Source: a bacterium
GTDB taxonomy: Bacteria > Pseudomonadota > Gammaproteobacteria > Burkholderiales > Thiobacillaceae
DNA length: 64,000 nt
NCBI GenBank assembly: GCA_009772925.1
Contig: WOUQ01000003.1
Span: 1 to 64,000 of the forward strand
Direction: 5' to 3'
The notes beneath the pieces are model-generated. The model was not told where the DNA came from, ran no database searches, and saw only the letters and a list, made by a program, of their open reading frames with translations. The position numbers and the translations under genes were made by a program. This document shows positions 56,036 through 64,000 of this stretch, one piece after another. Every line of letters begins with the position of its first letter. Within the stretch, counting starts at the first letter, position 1.

Positions 56036-56365
56036 ATGTCCGCCACTTCCGAACGGATCAAGACGATGAACAGCGACCCTATGAACAGCGAAGCGGAACT
56101 CAGCAAGGAACAGCAGATCCTGCGTGCCATGCGCAAGACGCTGACCTCGATCGTGCGCGATGTGGCGCCGCGCGATGGCGTGCCCAGCCCTTTCAGCCCG
56201 GAAACGGTGGAGAACATCCGCATGTGCCTGGGGCTGATTTCCGCGCGCGAGGCGGAATTGGCCGATGCGCTCGGGCTCTCCCGCAACGAAAGGCCGACCT
56301 ATGCCGACGAGCCGCCCGCCACGCATGCCGTGCATTTCATGGCGCCGGAAAAGAAGCTGAACTGA
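56036..56365 (+). CDS. Conserved-looking small protein, function unknown
   Basis: A 109-residue soluble protein. The middle reads LSKEQQILRAMRKTLTSIVR and PFSPETVENIRMCLGLISAR followed by EAELADAL, a regular helical pattern with normal codon use, so it is very likely real. I have a faint memory of similar proteins in sulfur-oxidising betaproteobacteria but cannot name the family. The start at 56036 is uncertain, since ATG codons at 56066 and 56081 are also in frame; GGGGTGGGGA lies upstream of the first. Its stop overlaps the next start as TGATG. Confidence 0.7.
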   Translation: MSATSERIKTMNSDPMNSEAELSKEQQILRAMRKTLTSIVRDVAPRDGVPSPFSPETVENIRMCLGLISAREAELADALGLSRNERPTYADEPPATHAVHFMAPEKKLN

Positions 56366-56619
56366 TGGCCGAGGCCATATCCAGTCTGATCGCCGATACC
56401 GAATCGCCACTGGTGGGCACCGGCCATGTCGTCATCTATGCGCCGAATGGCCGCAACCGGAAGCGTTACCCCGAAGGTTGCGTGCGGCTGTGCGCATCGG
56501 AGGCGGAGGCGAGCGCCGCCGCGCGACCGCACGAGGGCTACTACGCCGCCGTGGCCAGCGGCCCCTCGCGCTCTTCGGAGGGCTTCCGCCTGTATTACCT
56601 GGTGCGCTGGCTCGACTGA
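56365..56619 (+). CDS. Small protein coupled to the preceding gene, function unknown
   Basis: An 84-residue protein starting MAEAISSLIADTESPLVG and ending GFRLYYLVRWLD. It alternates hydrophobic and charged residues (GHVVIYAPNGRNRKRYPEGC), suggesting a small beta-rich fold. No known motif is present. The start codon shares a base with the stop of the upstream gene (TGATG), so the two are translated together. It ends 130 bases before the exopolysaccharide operon and may or may not be functionally connected. Confidence 0.7.
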   Translation: MAEAISSLIADTESPLVGTGHVVIYAPNGRNRKRYPEGCVRLCASEAEASAAARPHEGYYAAVASGPSRSSEGFRLYYLVRWLD

Positions 56620-56705
56620 GGCGGAGTATGCGTCGGTCACCCCGCCGCAAAGCCGGAAAGTCAGGAAGACTCAAGTTCCGAGTAAAAATGCCGACATAGC
56701 GCCTG

Positions 56706-56720
56706 TGGCATAATCCACGC
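56706..56720 (+). promoter_or_regulatory. Promoter candidate of the exopolysaccharide operon
   Basis: TGGCATAAT (56706-56714) is an extended -10 (TGnCATAAT) located 36 bases before the first gene. The same bases also fit the spacing of a sigma-54 site: GG at 56707-56708, ten bases, GC at 56719-56720, with TGGCA conserved but TTGC replaced by ACGC. No good -35 hexamer is present. Either reading is possible. Confidence 0.45.
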
Positions 56721-56749
56721 GCTTTTCGACCTGTAGTGGGAGAACCCGA

Positions 56750-57379
56750 ATGAAACGCCATTTCCTGCCCGTCCTGCTGGCGGCTTTCCTGACCGCCTGT
56801 GCCAGCGATCCCCTTTACCCCCCGGCCCCGGTCAAGGCGACGCCCGTTCCGGCCAAGGCCACCGCGCCATCGGACTGGCTGTACATCCTCGGGCCCGGTG
56901 ATTCCATCAACGTGTTCGTGTGGGGCAATCCCGAGGTTTCCGGCTCCTTCCCCATTCGCCCGGACGGCAAGGTCACCATGAACCTGGTGGAAGACCTGCA
57001 GGCCAGCGGCCGGACGCCCACCCTGCTGGCACGGGAAATCGAGAAAATCCTTGCCCGTTACATTCAGGATCCCGTGGTCACCGTCACCGTCGCCGGCGGC
57101 GTCGGGCCCTATGACCAGCAGATCCGCGTGCTCGGCCAAGCCACCAAGCCGCAGACACTCAGTTATCGCGAGCACATGTCCCTGGTCGATCTCATGATCA
57201 TGGTGGGCGGCATCACGGATTTCGCCGATGGCAACCGCGCCAGCATCCTGCGCGTGGTGGACGGCAAGCCGCAGCAGTACGGTGTCCGGCTCGAGGATCT
57301 GCTGAAGGAAGGCGATATTTCCGCCAACGTGGATATCCTGCCCGGTGACGTGCTGCTCATCCCCGAAAGCTGGTTCTGA
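56750..57379 (+). CDS. Polysaccharide export lipoprotein (Wza-like, XrtA-type)
   Basis: A 209-residue outer-membrane export protein. The lipoprotein signal ends LTAC (Cys17). The export domain begins YILGPGDSINVFVWGNPEVS and continues PIRPDGKVTMNLVEDLQASG, followed by a SLBB-type part (IRVLGQATKPQTLSYREHMS). The size matches the short Wza-like proteins of PEP-CTERM/exosortase A loci (TIGR03027, from memory) rather than full Wza. It probably forms or lines the outer-membrane exit for the polymer. It is the first gene of the rightward operon. Confidence 0.93.
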   Translation: MKRHFLPVLLAAFLTACASDPLYPPAPVKATPVPAKATAPSDWLYILGPGDSINVFVWGNPEVSGSFPIRPDGKVTMNLVEDLQASGRTPTLLAREIEKILARYIQDPVVTVTVAGGVGPYDQQIRVLGQATKPQTLSYREHMSLVDLMIMVGGITDFADGNRASILRVVDGKPQQYGVRLEDLLKEGDISANVDILPGDVLLIPESWF

Positions 57380-57422
57380 TTCGTCCGCGTGAAGCAGCCT
57401 TTCCTGCCAGGAGACAAACGGG

Positions 57423-58985
57423 ATGAATGAAGCCTTTGATCAGGTCATGGGGTATGCCCTGGCGGTATGGCGCAAGCGCTGGGTGGTGCTGGTCATCGCC
57501 TGGCTGGTTGCGGTAGTGGGCTGGGCGTGGGTGTATACCCTGGAGAACCGCTACGAGGCCCAGGCCCGCGTCTACGTCGACACCCAGTCGCTGCTGCGCC
57601 CGTTGATGTCGGGCATGGCGGTGCAGCCGAACGTGGAACAGCAGGTGGCCATGGTCACCCGCACGCTGGCGAGCCGCCCCAACCTGGAAAAGGTGGCGCG
57701 CATGACTGACCTGGACCTGCGTGCGAAGACGCCCAAGCAGCAGGAGGAGTTGTATACCGAGTTGGCCAAGGCCATTCAGCTCTCGGGCACCAATCGCGAG
57801 AACCTGTACACCATCGCCTACCAGCATGCCAACCCCGACCTGGCGAGAAGGGTGGTGCAGGCGCTGTTGACCATCTTCACGGAAAGCAGCCTGGGCGGCG
57901 CGCGCAAGGATATTTCCAATACCCAGAAGTTCATCGAGGACCAGCTCAAGTCCTACGAGGCCCGCCTGCTCGAAAAAGAGAAGGAAGTCGAGGAGTTCAA
58001 GCGCCGTAACGTCGGCACCATGCCGGGCCAGGGTGGGGACTTCTACTCCAAGCTCAGCCAGATCAGCGTCGCCCTGGAGCAGGCCAAGCTGGACCTTGAC
58101 GAGGCGGCCAACCGCAAGAAGCAACTGCAACAGCAACTCGAAGATCAGGAAGAGGTGCTGGTCAGTCCCGGGCCCGGTCCCGCTCCCGTCACTGCGACCA
58201 CCACCGCCCTGGACGGACGCATCGCGGCCCTGCAGGGCCAATTGGATAATCTGCGCCTGCGCTATACCGATGTGCACCCGGACATCGGCCGCACGAAGCA
58301 GTTGATCGCCCGACTGCAGGAGCAGAAGAAACAGGAGGAGGAGGCCTTCAAGGCCCAGGTCAAGGAACAGCCGCACAGCACGCTGAAGGCGCAGAACCCG
58401 ATCTACCAGCAGTTGACCATCGCCATCGCCGAGGCGGACGGCAACCTGGCTTCGCTCAAGGCCAGGGTGGGGCAGATGGAGAGGAAACGCGCCGAGCTCT
58501 ACCGGGCGGTGGACCGCATCCCGCAGATCGAGTCTGAGTACACCCAGCTGACCCGCGATCTTGGTGTTTACCAGCAGAAGTATTCCGAAATGGTGGCGCG
58601 ACGGGAAACCGCGAGCTTGTCCGGCGAGGTGGAAAGCAAGACCGACATCGTCGATTTCCGCGTCGTCGACCCGCCGCGGGTACCCAACAAACCGGCCTGG
58701 CCGAATCGCCCCCTGCTGGTTTCCGTCGTGCCCCTGGGCGGTATCGGCGCCGGTCTGGCCCTGGCCTTCCTGTTGACGCAGTTGCGGCCGACGGTGGACA
58801 GCCGGCGGCAACTGCGCGATCTGTCCAACGTGCCGCTGCTGGGCATGGTGACCCTGATCGAGACGGATGCGTCCCGTCGCAAGGCGCGCCGCGCCAACCT
58901 GTTGTTCGGCGCTGGCGCCTTGGCCTTGGGCTTGGCCCTGATCGCCCAGTTGATCTACTACCTCGTGCTTTCCCCGGCGGCATAG
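57423..58985 (+). CDS. XrtA-system polysaccharide chain-length determinant
   Basis: A 520-residue inner-membrane Wzz-type protein. It has a membrane segment at about residues 19-40 (VVLVIAWLVAVVGWAWVY), the Wzz domain (RYEAQARVYVDTQSLLRPLM), a long coiled-coil periplasmic part (about 160-390), a conserved proline region near RVVDPPRVPNKPAWPNRPLL and further hydrophobic segments at about 433-452 and 495-516. This layout matches the TIGR03007 family of exosortase A loci. It sets polymer length together with the autokinase encoded next, 14 bases downstream. GGAG lies upstream of ATG 57423. Confidence 0.95.
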   Translation: MNEAFDQVMGYALAVWRKRWVVLVIAWLVAVVGWAWVYTLENRYEAQARVYVDTQSLLRPLMSGMAVQPNVEQQVAMVTRTLASRPNLEKVARMTDLDLRAKTPKQQEELYTELAKAIQLSGTNRENLYTIAYQHANPDLARRVVQALLTIFTESSLGGARKDISNTQKFIEDQLKSYEARLLEKEKEVEEFKRRNVGTMPGQGGDFYSKLSQISVALEQAKLDLDEAANRKKQLQQQLEDQEEVLVSPGPGPAPVTATTTALDGRIAALQGQLDNLRLRYTDVHPDIGRTKQLIARLQEQKKQEEEAFKAQVKEQPHSTLKAQNPIYQQLTIAIAEADGNLASLKARVGQMERKRAELYRAVDRIPQIESEYTQLTRDLGVYQQKYSEMVARRETASLSGEVESKTDIVDFRVVDPPRVPNKPAWPNRPLLVSVVPLGGIGAGLALAFLLTQLRPTVDSRRQLRDLSNVPLLGMVTLIETDASRRKARRANLLFGAGALALGLALIAQLIYYLVLSPAA

Positions 58986-58999
58986 GCAAAGGAGCGGAC

Positions 59000-60004
59000 A
59001 TGAGCATCATCGAACGCGCGGCGGGCAAACTGGGCCAGGAGGAAACGCCTCCCCCATCCGCCATCGTTTCCAACCGGCCCGCGGCGTCCAGGGAAGACAG
59101 CGGCCGCCTGATCGAGGCCGCCATCGAGCGCGCCGAAGCCTCCTTCACGAAGCCCGCCGAGCCGCCCAGGGTGGCTCCGGCTCACACCATAGAGGAGGAC
59201 GAGGGTCCCGCCACCGTGATCGGCAGCCAGCGGGGCTCCGTCGATATCGCCCGATTGCACAGGATGGGCGCCCTCACCCCGGATGCGGGGCGCAGCAAGA
59301 TCGCCGAGGAATACCGGCTCATCAAACGCCCTCTCATCACCAATGCCCTCGGCCATGGGGGCAATGCGCCGGTGCGCAACGGCAACCTGATCATGGTCAC
59401 CAGTTCATTGCCTGGCGAAGGCAAGTCCTTCACCGCCATCAACCTGGCCATCAGCATGGCCACCGAGCTCGAAAGCACCGTGCTGCTGATCGACGCGGAC
59501 GTGGCCAAATCCTCGATTCCCCGCTATCTCGGACTGGATGCCGATCTCGGGTTGCTGGACGTGCTGCGCGATCCTGCATTGGAACTCTCCGACGTGATGA
59601 TCAAGACCGACATCGCCAAGCTGACCATCCTGCCCGCCGGCCGCGGTTTCGCCCATTCCACCGAACTGCTGGCGAGTTCGGCGATGCGCGATTTCGTGCA
59701 GGACATCGCCAGCCGCTATCCAGACCGCATCATCATCTTCGACTGCCCGCCGTTGCTGGCGACCAGCGAGGCGACAGTGCTGGCGTCCTACATGGGCCAG
59801 ATCGTCTTCGTCGTCGAGGCCTCGCGCACGCCGCAGGAGGCGGTGAAGGACGCTCTCGCGCATATCGCCGATTGCGAACACGTGGGCATCGTCCTCAACA
59901 AGGCCCCGTCGCGTGGCGGCGGCCTTGACTACTACGGCTACGGATACGGGTACGGTTATGGCTACGGCAGTTATGGCGAGTACGGACAGCAGCAGAAGCA
60001 GTAG
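59000..60004 (+). CDS. XrtA-associated tyrosine autokinase
   Basis: A 334-residue cytoplasmic BY-kinase (TIGR03018 type). Walker A is SLPGEGKS (residues 136-143), Walker A' is VLLIDADVAKSS (about 155-166), and Walker B is IIIFDCPPLLAT. The C-terminal tail from about residue 306 is a dense tyrosine cluster (DYYGYGYGYGYGYGSYGEYG) that serves as the autophosphorylation region in such kinases. Phosphorylation cycles control polymer export with the chain-length protein. The tail DNA, a TAC/TAT-GG repeat, overlaps the predicted start of the next gene by 32 bases. Confidence 0.95.
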   Translation: MSIIERAAGKLGQEETPPPSAIVSNRPAASREDSGRLIEAAIERAEASFTKPAEPPRVAPAHTIEEDEGPATVIGSQRGSVDIARLHRMGALTPDAGRSKIAEEYRLIKRPLITNALGHGGNAPVRNGNLIMVTSSLPGEGKSFTAINLAISMATELESTVLLIDADVAKSSIPRYLGLDADLGLLDVLRDPALELSDVMIKTDIAKLTILPAGRGFAHSTELLASSAMRDFVQDIASRYPDRIIIFDCPPLLATSEATVLASYMGQIVFVVEASRTPQEAVKDALAHIADCEHVGIVLNKAPSRGGGLDYYGYGYGYGYGYGSYGEYGQQQKQ

Positions 60005-61589
60005 TCCCGCGCTCCTTCTGCTTTTGTTGTTGCCCACGCTGGCGACGGCGGGGGATTGGGAAATCAGGCCCCGCCTGACCCTTGGGCAGGGCTATTCCGA
60101 CAACCCTGACCTGGTGAGCAGTGGGGACGCCAAGTCATCCTGGATCACCGAAATCACCCCGGCAGTCTCGGTCAAGCGCGAGGGGGGGCGCATGAAGGTC
60201 CAGGCCGACTACCGCATGACCGGGTTGCTGTATGCCAACGATTCCAGTCGCAATGATATCTACCACGGCCTCGATGGCAGGGCGAACGCCGAGTTGGTGG
60301 AGGACTGGTTCTATGTGGATGCGACCGCGCGCATTTCCCAGCAATTGCGCGAGGGTGCCCGTGGAGGCGACACCGGAGTGGTGGGCATTGGTGGTGTGGG
60401 AGGTATCGGAGGAGGGGTCGGCGGCGGTGGCCAGGTCGGCGTCTCCGGCATCAATAACACCACGCAAGTGGGGGCTTACTCCATCAGTCCCTACCTCAAG
60501 CGCCGCCTGGGCTCGTTCGCCACGGTGGAAGCCAGGGTGAGTTTTGATGACGTGATTTCCCAGGACTCGGACGTCTCCGACGGCCGCACCACCCGCTATC
60601 GCCTCGGCGCGGTGAGCGGCAATATGTATTACCCCCTGACCTGGAGCGCCAGTTACGAGAGGCGGGACACCAACAACAGCGACTCCGACGACACCAGCGA
60701 CGACCGGGCTTCCGCGAACGCGCGCTATGCCTTGAGCAGGAAGTTCGGCCTGACCGCCCAGGCCGGCCTGGAGAAGAACGACTATTCCGGCGTGGACGAG
60801 GACCAGGAGGACTACCGCTATTACGGCCTGGGTTTTTATTACACGCCCAGCCGGCGTCTTTCCGCCGATGTCTATTACAACCATTCCAACAATGACGGCA
60901 ATTTCGTGAGCGGCAGCGTCACCCTCAACCCCACGCCGCGCACCTCCCTCAGGGCCTCCACCAGCCAGCGCTCCTTCGGCCGAACCTATGGGCTGAATTT
61001 CAGTCACCGCACGCGTCAGTCCAACTGGACCTTGAGCTACCAGGAAGACCTGACCGACTCGAAACAGCAGTTTCTGAACTACACCGGCACCCTGTATGCC
61101 TACAACTGCGCGGGCTCCATCGTGTACACCAATTCGCCCATCGCGCCAGGTGGCTGTTTCGCCGTCCCCGGCCTGAACATCAACCTGGTCAACCAATCCC
61201 AGACCGACGAAACCTACACCTCCAAGATCCTCAGCGGGGCAGTGACCTACACGAAACGGCGCAGCACCTTCCTGCTCAGCACCTACCTCAACCAGCGCAG
61301 TTACCAGTCAAGCGGTGGCGACGAGAAGACCTATGGACTGCAAGGGTCCTGGAATCTGAAGGCGACCCCGGCCACCACCTTTACGCTCGCCGGGGGGCTG
61401 TCCAAGGAGGAAACCAGCGGCGGCGGTGATGGCAGCGACCTATGGAACCTCGGGTTGTCCTGGACGCACCAGATCGATGCCAAGACCTCCGCCACCCTGG
61501 GAGTGCGTCGCCAGCAGCGCAGCTCGGACGACGCGGGCGAAAGCTACAAGGAAAACGCCGTGGCGGCCCGACTCAACATGAGCTTCTGA
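59973..61589 (+). CDS. XrtA/PEP-CTERM-associated outer-membrane beta-barrel protein
   Basis: A 538-residue exported barrel of the TIGR03016 type. A hydrophobic signal (ALLLLLLLPTLATAG) precedes DWEIRPRLTLGQGYSDNPDL, and the rest is alternating beta strands with acidic turns, ending in the aromatic-terminated NAVAARLNMSF expected of outer-membrane proteins. A Gly-rich loop (GVVGIGGVGGIGGGVGGGG, about 130-155) is unusual. The start at 59973 lies within the tyrosine tail of the kinase gene; ATG 59958 is an alternative, and no ribosome binding site is seen for either. It may form a polymer exit channel with the export lipoprotein. Confidence 0.9.
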   Translation: MASTDSSRSSSPALLLLLLLPTLATAGDWEIRPRLTLGQGYSDNPDLVSSGDAKSSWITEITPAVSVKREGGRMKVQADYRMTGLLYANDSSRNDIYHGLDGRANAELVEDWFYVDATARISQQLREGARGGDTGVVGIGGVGGIGGGVGGGGQVGVSGINNTTQVGAYSISPYLKRRLGSFATVEARVSFDDVISQDSDVSDGRTTRYRLGAVSGNMYYPLTWSASYERRDTNNSDSDDTSDDRASANARYALSRKFGLTAQAGLEKNDYSGVDEDQEDYRYYGLGFYYTPSRRLSADVYYNHSNNDGNFVSGSVTLNPTPRTSLRASTSQRSFGRTYGLNFSHRTRQSNWTLSYQEDLTDSKQQFLNYTGTLYAYNCAGSIVYTNSPIAPGGCFAVPGLNINLVNQSQTDETYTSKILSGAVTYTKRRSTFLLSTYLNQRSYQSSGGDEKTYGLQGSWNLKATPATTFTLAGGLSKEETSGGGDGSDLWNLGLSWTHQIDAKTSATLGVRRQQRSSDDAGESYKENAVAARLNMSF

Positions 61590-61591
61590 CG

Positions 61592-62602
61592 ATGTACGAA
61601 AGCTATTACCACCTGCGCGACAAGCCGTTCCAGCTCAACCCCGACCCGCGCTTCTTCTTCGCCAGCAAGGGCCACAAGCGCGCCTTCGCCTACCTGGAAT
61701 ACGGGCTCTCGCTGGGCGAGGGCTTCATCGTCATCACCGGCGATGTGGGCGCGGGCAAGACCCTGCTGGTCAAGAGCCTGCTGAAGAAGCTGGAGAACGG
61801 TACCTACCTCATCGGCCAGCTGGTCAGCACCCAGCTCGACGCCGACGACACCCTGCGCAGCGTCGCCGCCTCCTTCGGCCTGCAGGCCGAGGGCCTGACC
61901 AAATCCGCCCTGCTCAAGAGCCTGGAGGATTACCTGCGCCTGGCCGTGCGGCAGAACCGCCGCCCCCTGCTCATCGTCGACGAGGCGCAGAACCTGAATC
62001 ACCGCGCCGTCGAAGAGTTGCGCATGCTGTCGAACTTCCACGAGGGCGACAAATCCCTGCTGCAAAGCTTCCTGCTCGGCCAGCCCGAATTCCGCGACAC
62101 CATCCAGAGCCCGGAAATGCTGCAACTGCGCCAGCGGGTGATCGCCTCCTACCACCTGGGGCCGCTCGACCGCAACGAGACCATCCAGTACATCGTGCAC
62201 CGCCTGAACACCGCGGGCTGGCAGGGCAATCCCTCGTTCAGCGAGGATGCCTTCGACATCATCCACCAGTTCTCCGGTGGCGTGCCCCGGCGCATCAACA
62301 CCCTGTGCGACCGCCTGCTGCTGTTCGGCTATCTGGAGGAGCGTACGCACCTGGATTCCGCCGCCGTGCAGGAAGTGATCAGCGACCTGCAGCAGGAAGT
62401 CCACCACCAGGCGCCGCGCGCGCACAGGCCCGAGCCGGCCGAGGCCCCGGCGGCAACGCATGTGCCGCCAATGCAGGCCGTGGCGGTCCTGCCGGAAAAC
62501 CTGGAGGAACGTCTGCTGGCCATGGAGCGTTCCCTCAATCGTCTCGCTCCCCTGGTACGCAAGGTGCTTTTCACCGTCACTTCCGGCCGGGAATCCGAAT
62601 GA
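61592..62602 (+). CDS. XrtA-associated ATPase (ExeA-like AAA)
   Basis: A 336-residue cytoplasmic AAA ATPase (TIGR03015 type). It starts MYESYYHLRDKPFQLNPDP, has Walker A GDVGAGKT (residues 50-57), Walker B LLIVDEAQNL, and a sensor region SGGVPRRINTLCDRLL. The C-terminal 60 residues are Pro/Ala-rich and then helical. Family members occur only in exosortase A loci and resemble ExeA/GspA; the exact role is unknown. ATG 61592 is two bases past the barrel gene stop. The end overlaps wecB as ATGA. Confidence 0.94.
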   Translation: MYESYYHLRDKPFQLNPDPRFFFASKGHKRAFAYLEYGLSLGEGFIVITGDVGAGKTLLVKSLLKKLENGTYLIGQLVSTQLDADDTLRSVAASFGLQAEGLTKSALLKSLEDYLRLAVRQNRRPLLIVDEAQNLNHRAVEELRMLSNFHEGDKSLLQSFLLGQPEFRDTIQSPEMLQLRQRVIASYHLGPLDRNETIQYIVHRLNTAGWQGNPSFSEDAFDIIHQFSGGVPRRINTLCDRLLLFGYLEERTHLDSAAVQEVISDLQQEVHHQAPRAHRPEPAEAPAATHVPPMQAVAVLPENLEERLLAMERSLNRLAPLVRKVLFTVTSGRESE

Positions 62603-63708
62603 GCGTCGAAGTGGTCTGCGTGGTGGGCGCGCGCCCCAATTTCATGAAGATCGCGCCCATCATGGCCGCCTTCCGCGCCAAGCCCATCGCCGCTAAGCTG
62701 GTGCACACCGGGCAGCACTACGACCCGTCGATGAGCGACAGCTTCTTCGCGCAACTCGGCATTCCCCGCCCGGACGTCAATCTGGAAGTCGGCTCCGCCA
62801 GCCACGCGGTGCAGACCGCCGACATCATGCGCGCCTTCGAACCGGTGCTCGACGCGGAAAAGCCCAAGGCGGTGCTGGTGGTGGGCGACGTCAACTCCAC
62901 CATCGCCTGCGCCCTGGTGGCGGCCAAGAAAGGCATCCAGGTGATCCACGTGGAAGCCGGTCTGCGCAGCTACGACCGTGCCATGCCGGAGGAGATCAAC
63001 CGGGTGCTCACCGACCAGATCTCCGATCTGCTGTTCACCACCGAGCGCTCCGCCCTCGATAACCTGAAGCGCGAGGGCATCGCCCCGGAGCGCGTGCATT
63101 TCGCCGGCAACGTCATGATCGACACCCTGCGCGGCCATCTCGACCGCGCCGTGCCCGCCGAGGTGACGCTGGGCGGCAAGCCGACGCGGGGCTACGCCGT
63201 GGTCACCCTGCATCGTCCGTCCAACGTGGACAATGCGGACACCCTGCGCGGCCTGCTGGACACCCTGGGTGAGGTGGCCGGCCACCTGGATGTGGTCTTC
63301 CCCATCCATCCGCGTACCCGCGCCGCCGCCGAACGTTTCGGCCTGGGCGGCCTGCTGGAGCGTCCCGGCATGCGCCTGCTGCCGCCGCAGGGATACCTGC
63401 AGATGCTGGGCCTCACGCGCGAGGCGACGCTGGTGCTGACCGACTCCGGCGGCCTGCAGGAGGAAACCACCGCGCTGGGTGTGCCCTGCATCACGGTGCG
63501 CGAGAACACCGAGCGTCCCATCACCATGACGGACGGCACCAATACCCTCACCGGACCGACGCCGGAGAAGATCCTGGCCTGTTTCGCCGATATCCAGGCG
63601 ACGGGCGGCAAACGCGGGCGCGTGCCGGAATTCTGGGACGGGCGCGCGGCCGAACGCGTCGCCGATTTCCTGCGTCCCTGGCTGGACGCGCTGCCGGCGC
63701 GGCCCTGA
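62599..63708 (+). CDS. wecB: UDP-N-acetylglucosamine 2-epimerase (non-hydrolysing)
   Basis: WecB interconverts UDP-GlcNAc and UDP-ManNAc, supplying ManNAc-type sugars for surface polysaccharides. The 369 residues show VVCVVGARPNFMKIAPIM, LVHTGQHYDPSMSD, VLVVGDVNSTIACALVA, IHVEAGLRSYDRAMPEEINR, the substrate-binding TLHRPSNVDN, and the C-terminal LTDSGGLQEETTALGVPC. All catalytic positions appear intact. ATG 62599 overlaps the ATPase stop. Its presence inside this operon suggests that the polymer contains ManNAc or a derivative. Confidence 0.97.
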   Translation: MSVEVVCVVGARPNFMKIAPIMAAFRAKPIAAKLVHTGQHYDPSMSDSFFAQLGIPRPDVNLEVGSASHAVQTADIMRAFEPVLDAEKPKAVLVVGDVNSTIACALVAAKKGIQVIHVEAGLRSYDRAMPEEINRVLTDQISDLLFTTERSALDNLKREGIAPERVHFAGNVMIDTLRGHLDRAVPAEVTLGGKPTRGYAVVTLHRPSNVDNADTLRGLLDTLGEVAGHLDVVFPIHPRTRAAAERFGLGGLLERPGMRLLPPQGYLQMLGLTREATLVLTDSGGLQEETTALGVPCITVRENTERPITMTDGTNTLTGPTPEKILACFADIQATGGKRGRVPEFWDGRAAERVADFLRPWLDALPARP

Positions 63709-63714
63709 AGCGGC

Positions 63715-64000
63715 ATGCGCGGCGTGGACATCACCAATGTGATGAGCGTCGACGTGGAAGACTACTTCCAGGTCGGCGCCTTCGAGCACACCATCCACCG
63801 CGACCACTGGGAACGCTGGCCCTGCCGCGTCGAAGCCAACATCGAACGCATCCTGCTGCTGTTCGAGCGGCACAAGCTTCGCGCCACCTTCTTCACCCTG
63901 GGCTGGATCGCCGAACGCTATCCCGGCGTGGTCCGTTCGTTGGTCGATGCCGGCCACGAACTGGCCAGCCACGGCTACGGTCACCAGCGCGCGATGGCAT
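63715..64000 (+). CDS. XrtA-system polysaccharide deacetylase, truncated by window edge
   Basis: Only the first 95 codons are present. They open MRGVDITNVMSVDVEDYFQV, typical of the TIGR03006 exosortase A deacetylases, with the metal-binding and catalytic Asp-Val-Glu-Asp segment. They continue to FFTLGWIAERYPGVV and the metal motif ASHGYGHQ (Ser-His-Gly-Tyr-x-His). The enzyme would remove N-acetyl groups from the polymer or an intermediate. It starts six bases after wecB, in the same operon. The remaining two thirds lie beyond the window. Confidence 0.93.
   Translation, partial: MRGVDITNVMSVDVEDYFQVGAFEHTIHRDHWERWPCRVEANIERILLLFERHKLRATFFTLGWIAERYPGVVRSLVDAGHELASHGYGHQRAMA

Overview
The window is GC-rich, densely coding bacterial DNA from a betaproteobacterium. 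The support is gene order: uvrC-pgsA-tRNA-Gly-tRNA-Cys, yraN-diaA-dolP, thiD/thiE/hemL facing a rubredoxin gene, acpS-nagZ, DUF2863, and a pilGHIJ-chpA cluster beside the rubredoxin. The right edge enters an exosortase A (XrtA/PEP-CTERM) type exopolysaccharide locus. A DsrS-like protein, three rhodanese-domain proteins and a DUF302 protein suggest a lineage with sulfur-oxidising relatives, such as the Nitrosomonadales or Rhodocyclales. The genus cannot be fixed from the sequence alone. No insertion sequence, prophage, integrase or CRISPR array was seen.

Layout. Bases 175-13344 are read leftwards: metH, a phosphatase/ADP-ribosylglycohydrolase fusion, a HIT-like protein, the giant YhdP, a nitrilase-family protein, TldD and a small coiled-coil membrane protein. 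Bases 13604-20187 hold a rhodanese, a perfect REP-like palindrome, and a leftward group of AI-2E transporter, P-type ATPase, tandem universal stress protein and methyltransferase. Bases 20218-25208 hold acpS-nagZ, DUF2863, a family-5 uracil-DNA glycosylase and a tautomerase, facing a TlpA-like thioredoxin and a small alpha/beta-hydrolase-like protein. Bases 25502-30981 hold uvrC, pgsA, tRNA-Gly, tRNA-Cys and a c-di-GMP-I riboswitch in front of a DUF1631 gene. Bases 30987-38549 hold ygiD, pyrC, rsmI, yraN-diaA-dolP, and exported rhodanese, DUF302 and Pro/Ala-rich proteins. Bases 38587-42661 hold the dsrS-like gene, hemL, thiE, thiD and a divergent rubredoxin. Bases 42738-52811 are one long rightward cluster for twitching-type chemosensing, led by an unusual phosphonate-type binding protein fused to rhodanese. 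Then come uppP, an orphan LuxR-type regulator, greB and mlaA (leftward). From 56750 the XrtA-type polysaccharide operon begins: export lipoprotein, chain-length protein, tyrosine autokinase, outer-membrane protein, ATPase, wecB and a truncated deacetylase.

The most notable non-coding structure is a set of 7-bp tandem repeat tracts. Three of the four lie directly in front of a start codon (tldD, pgsA, diaA), are pyrimidine-rich in the mRNA sense and occupy the place of a ribosome binding site. The fourth is inside metH. A second repeat family of about 75 bp occurs three times, each just upstream of a start codon in the same orientation (acpS, yraN, pilI). The other leading observations are the riboswitch in front of DUF1631, the phosphatase/ADP-ribosylglycohydrolase fusion with an altered metal motif, and the binding-protein/rhodanese fusion at the head of the pil chemosensory cluster. 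All family assignments are from reading motifs and synteny; no database search was run.
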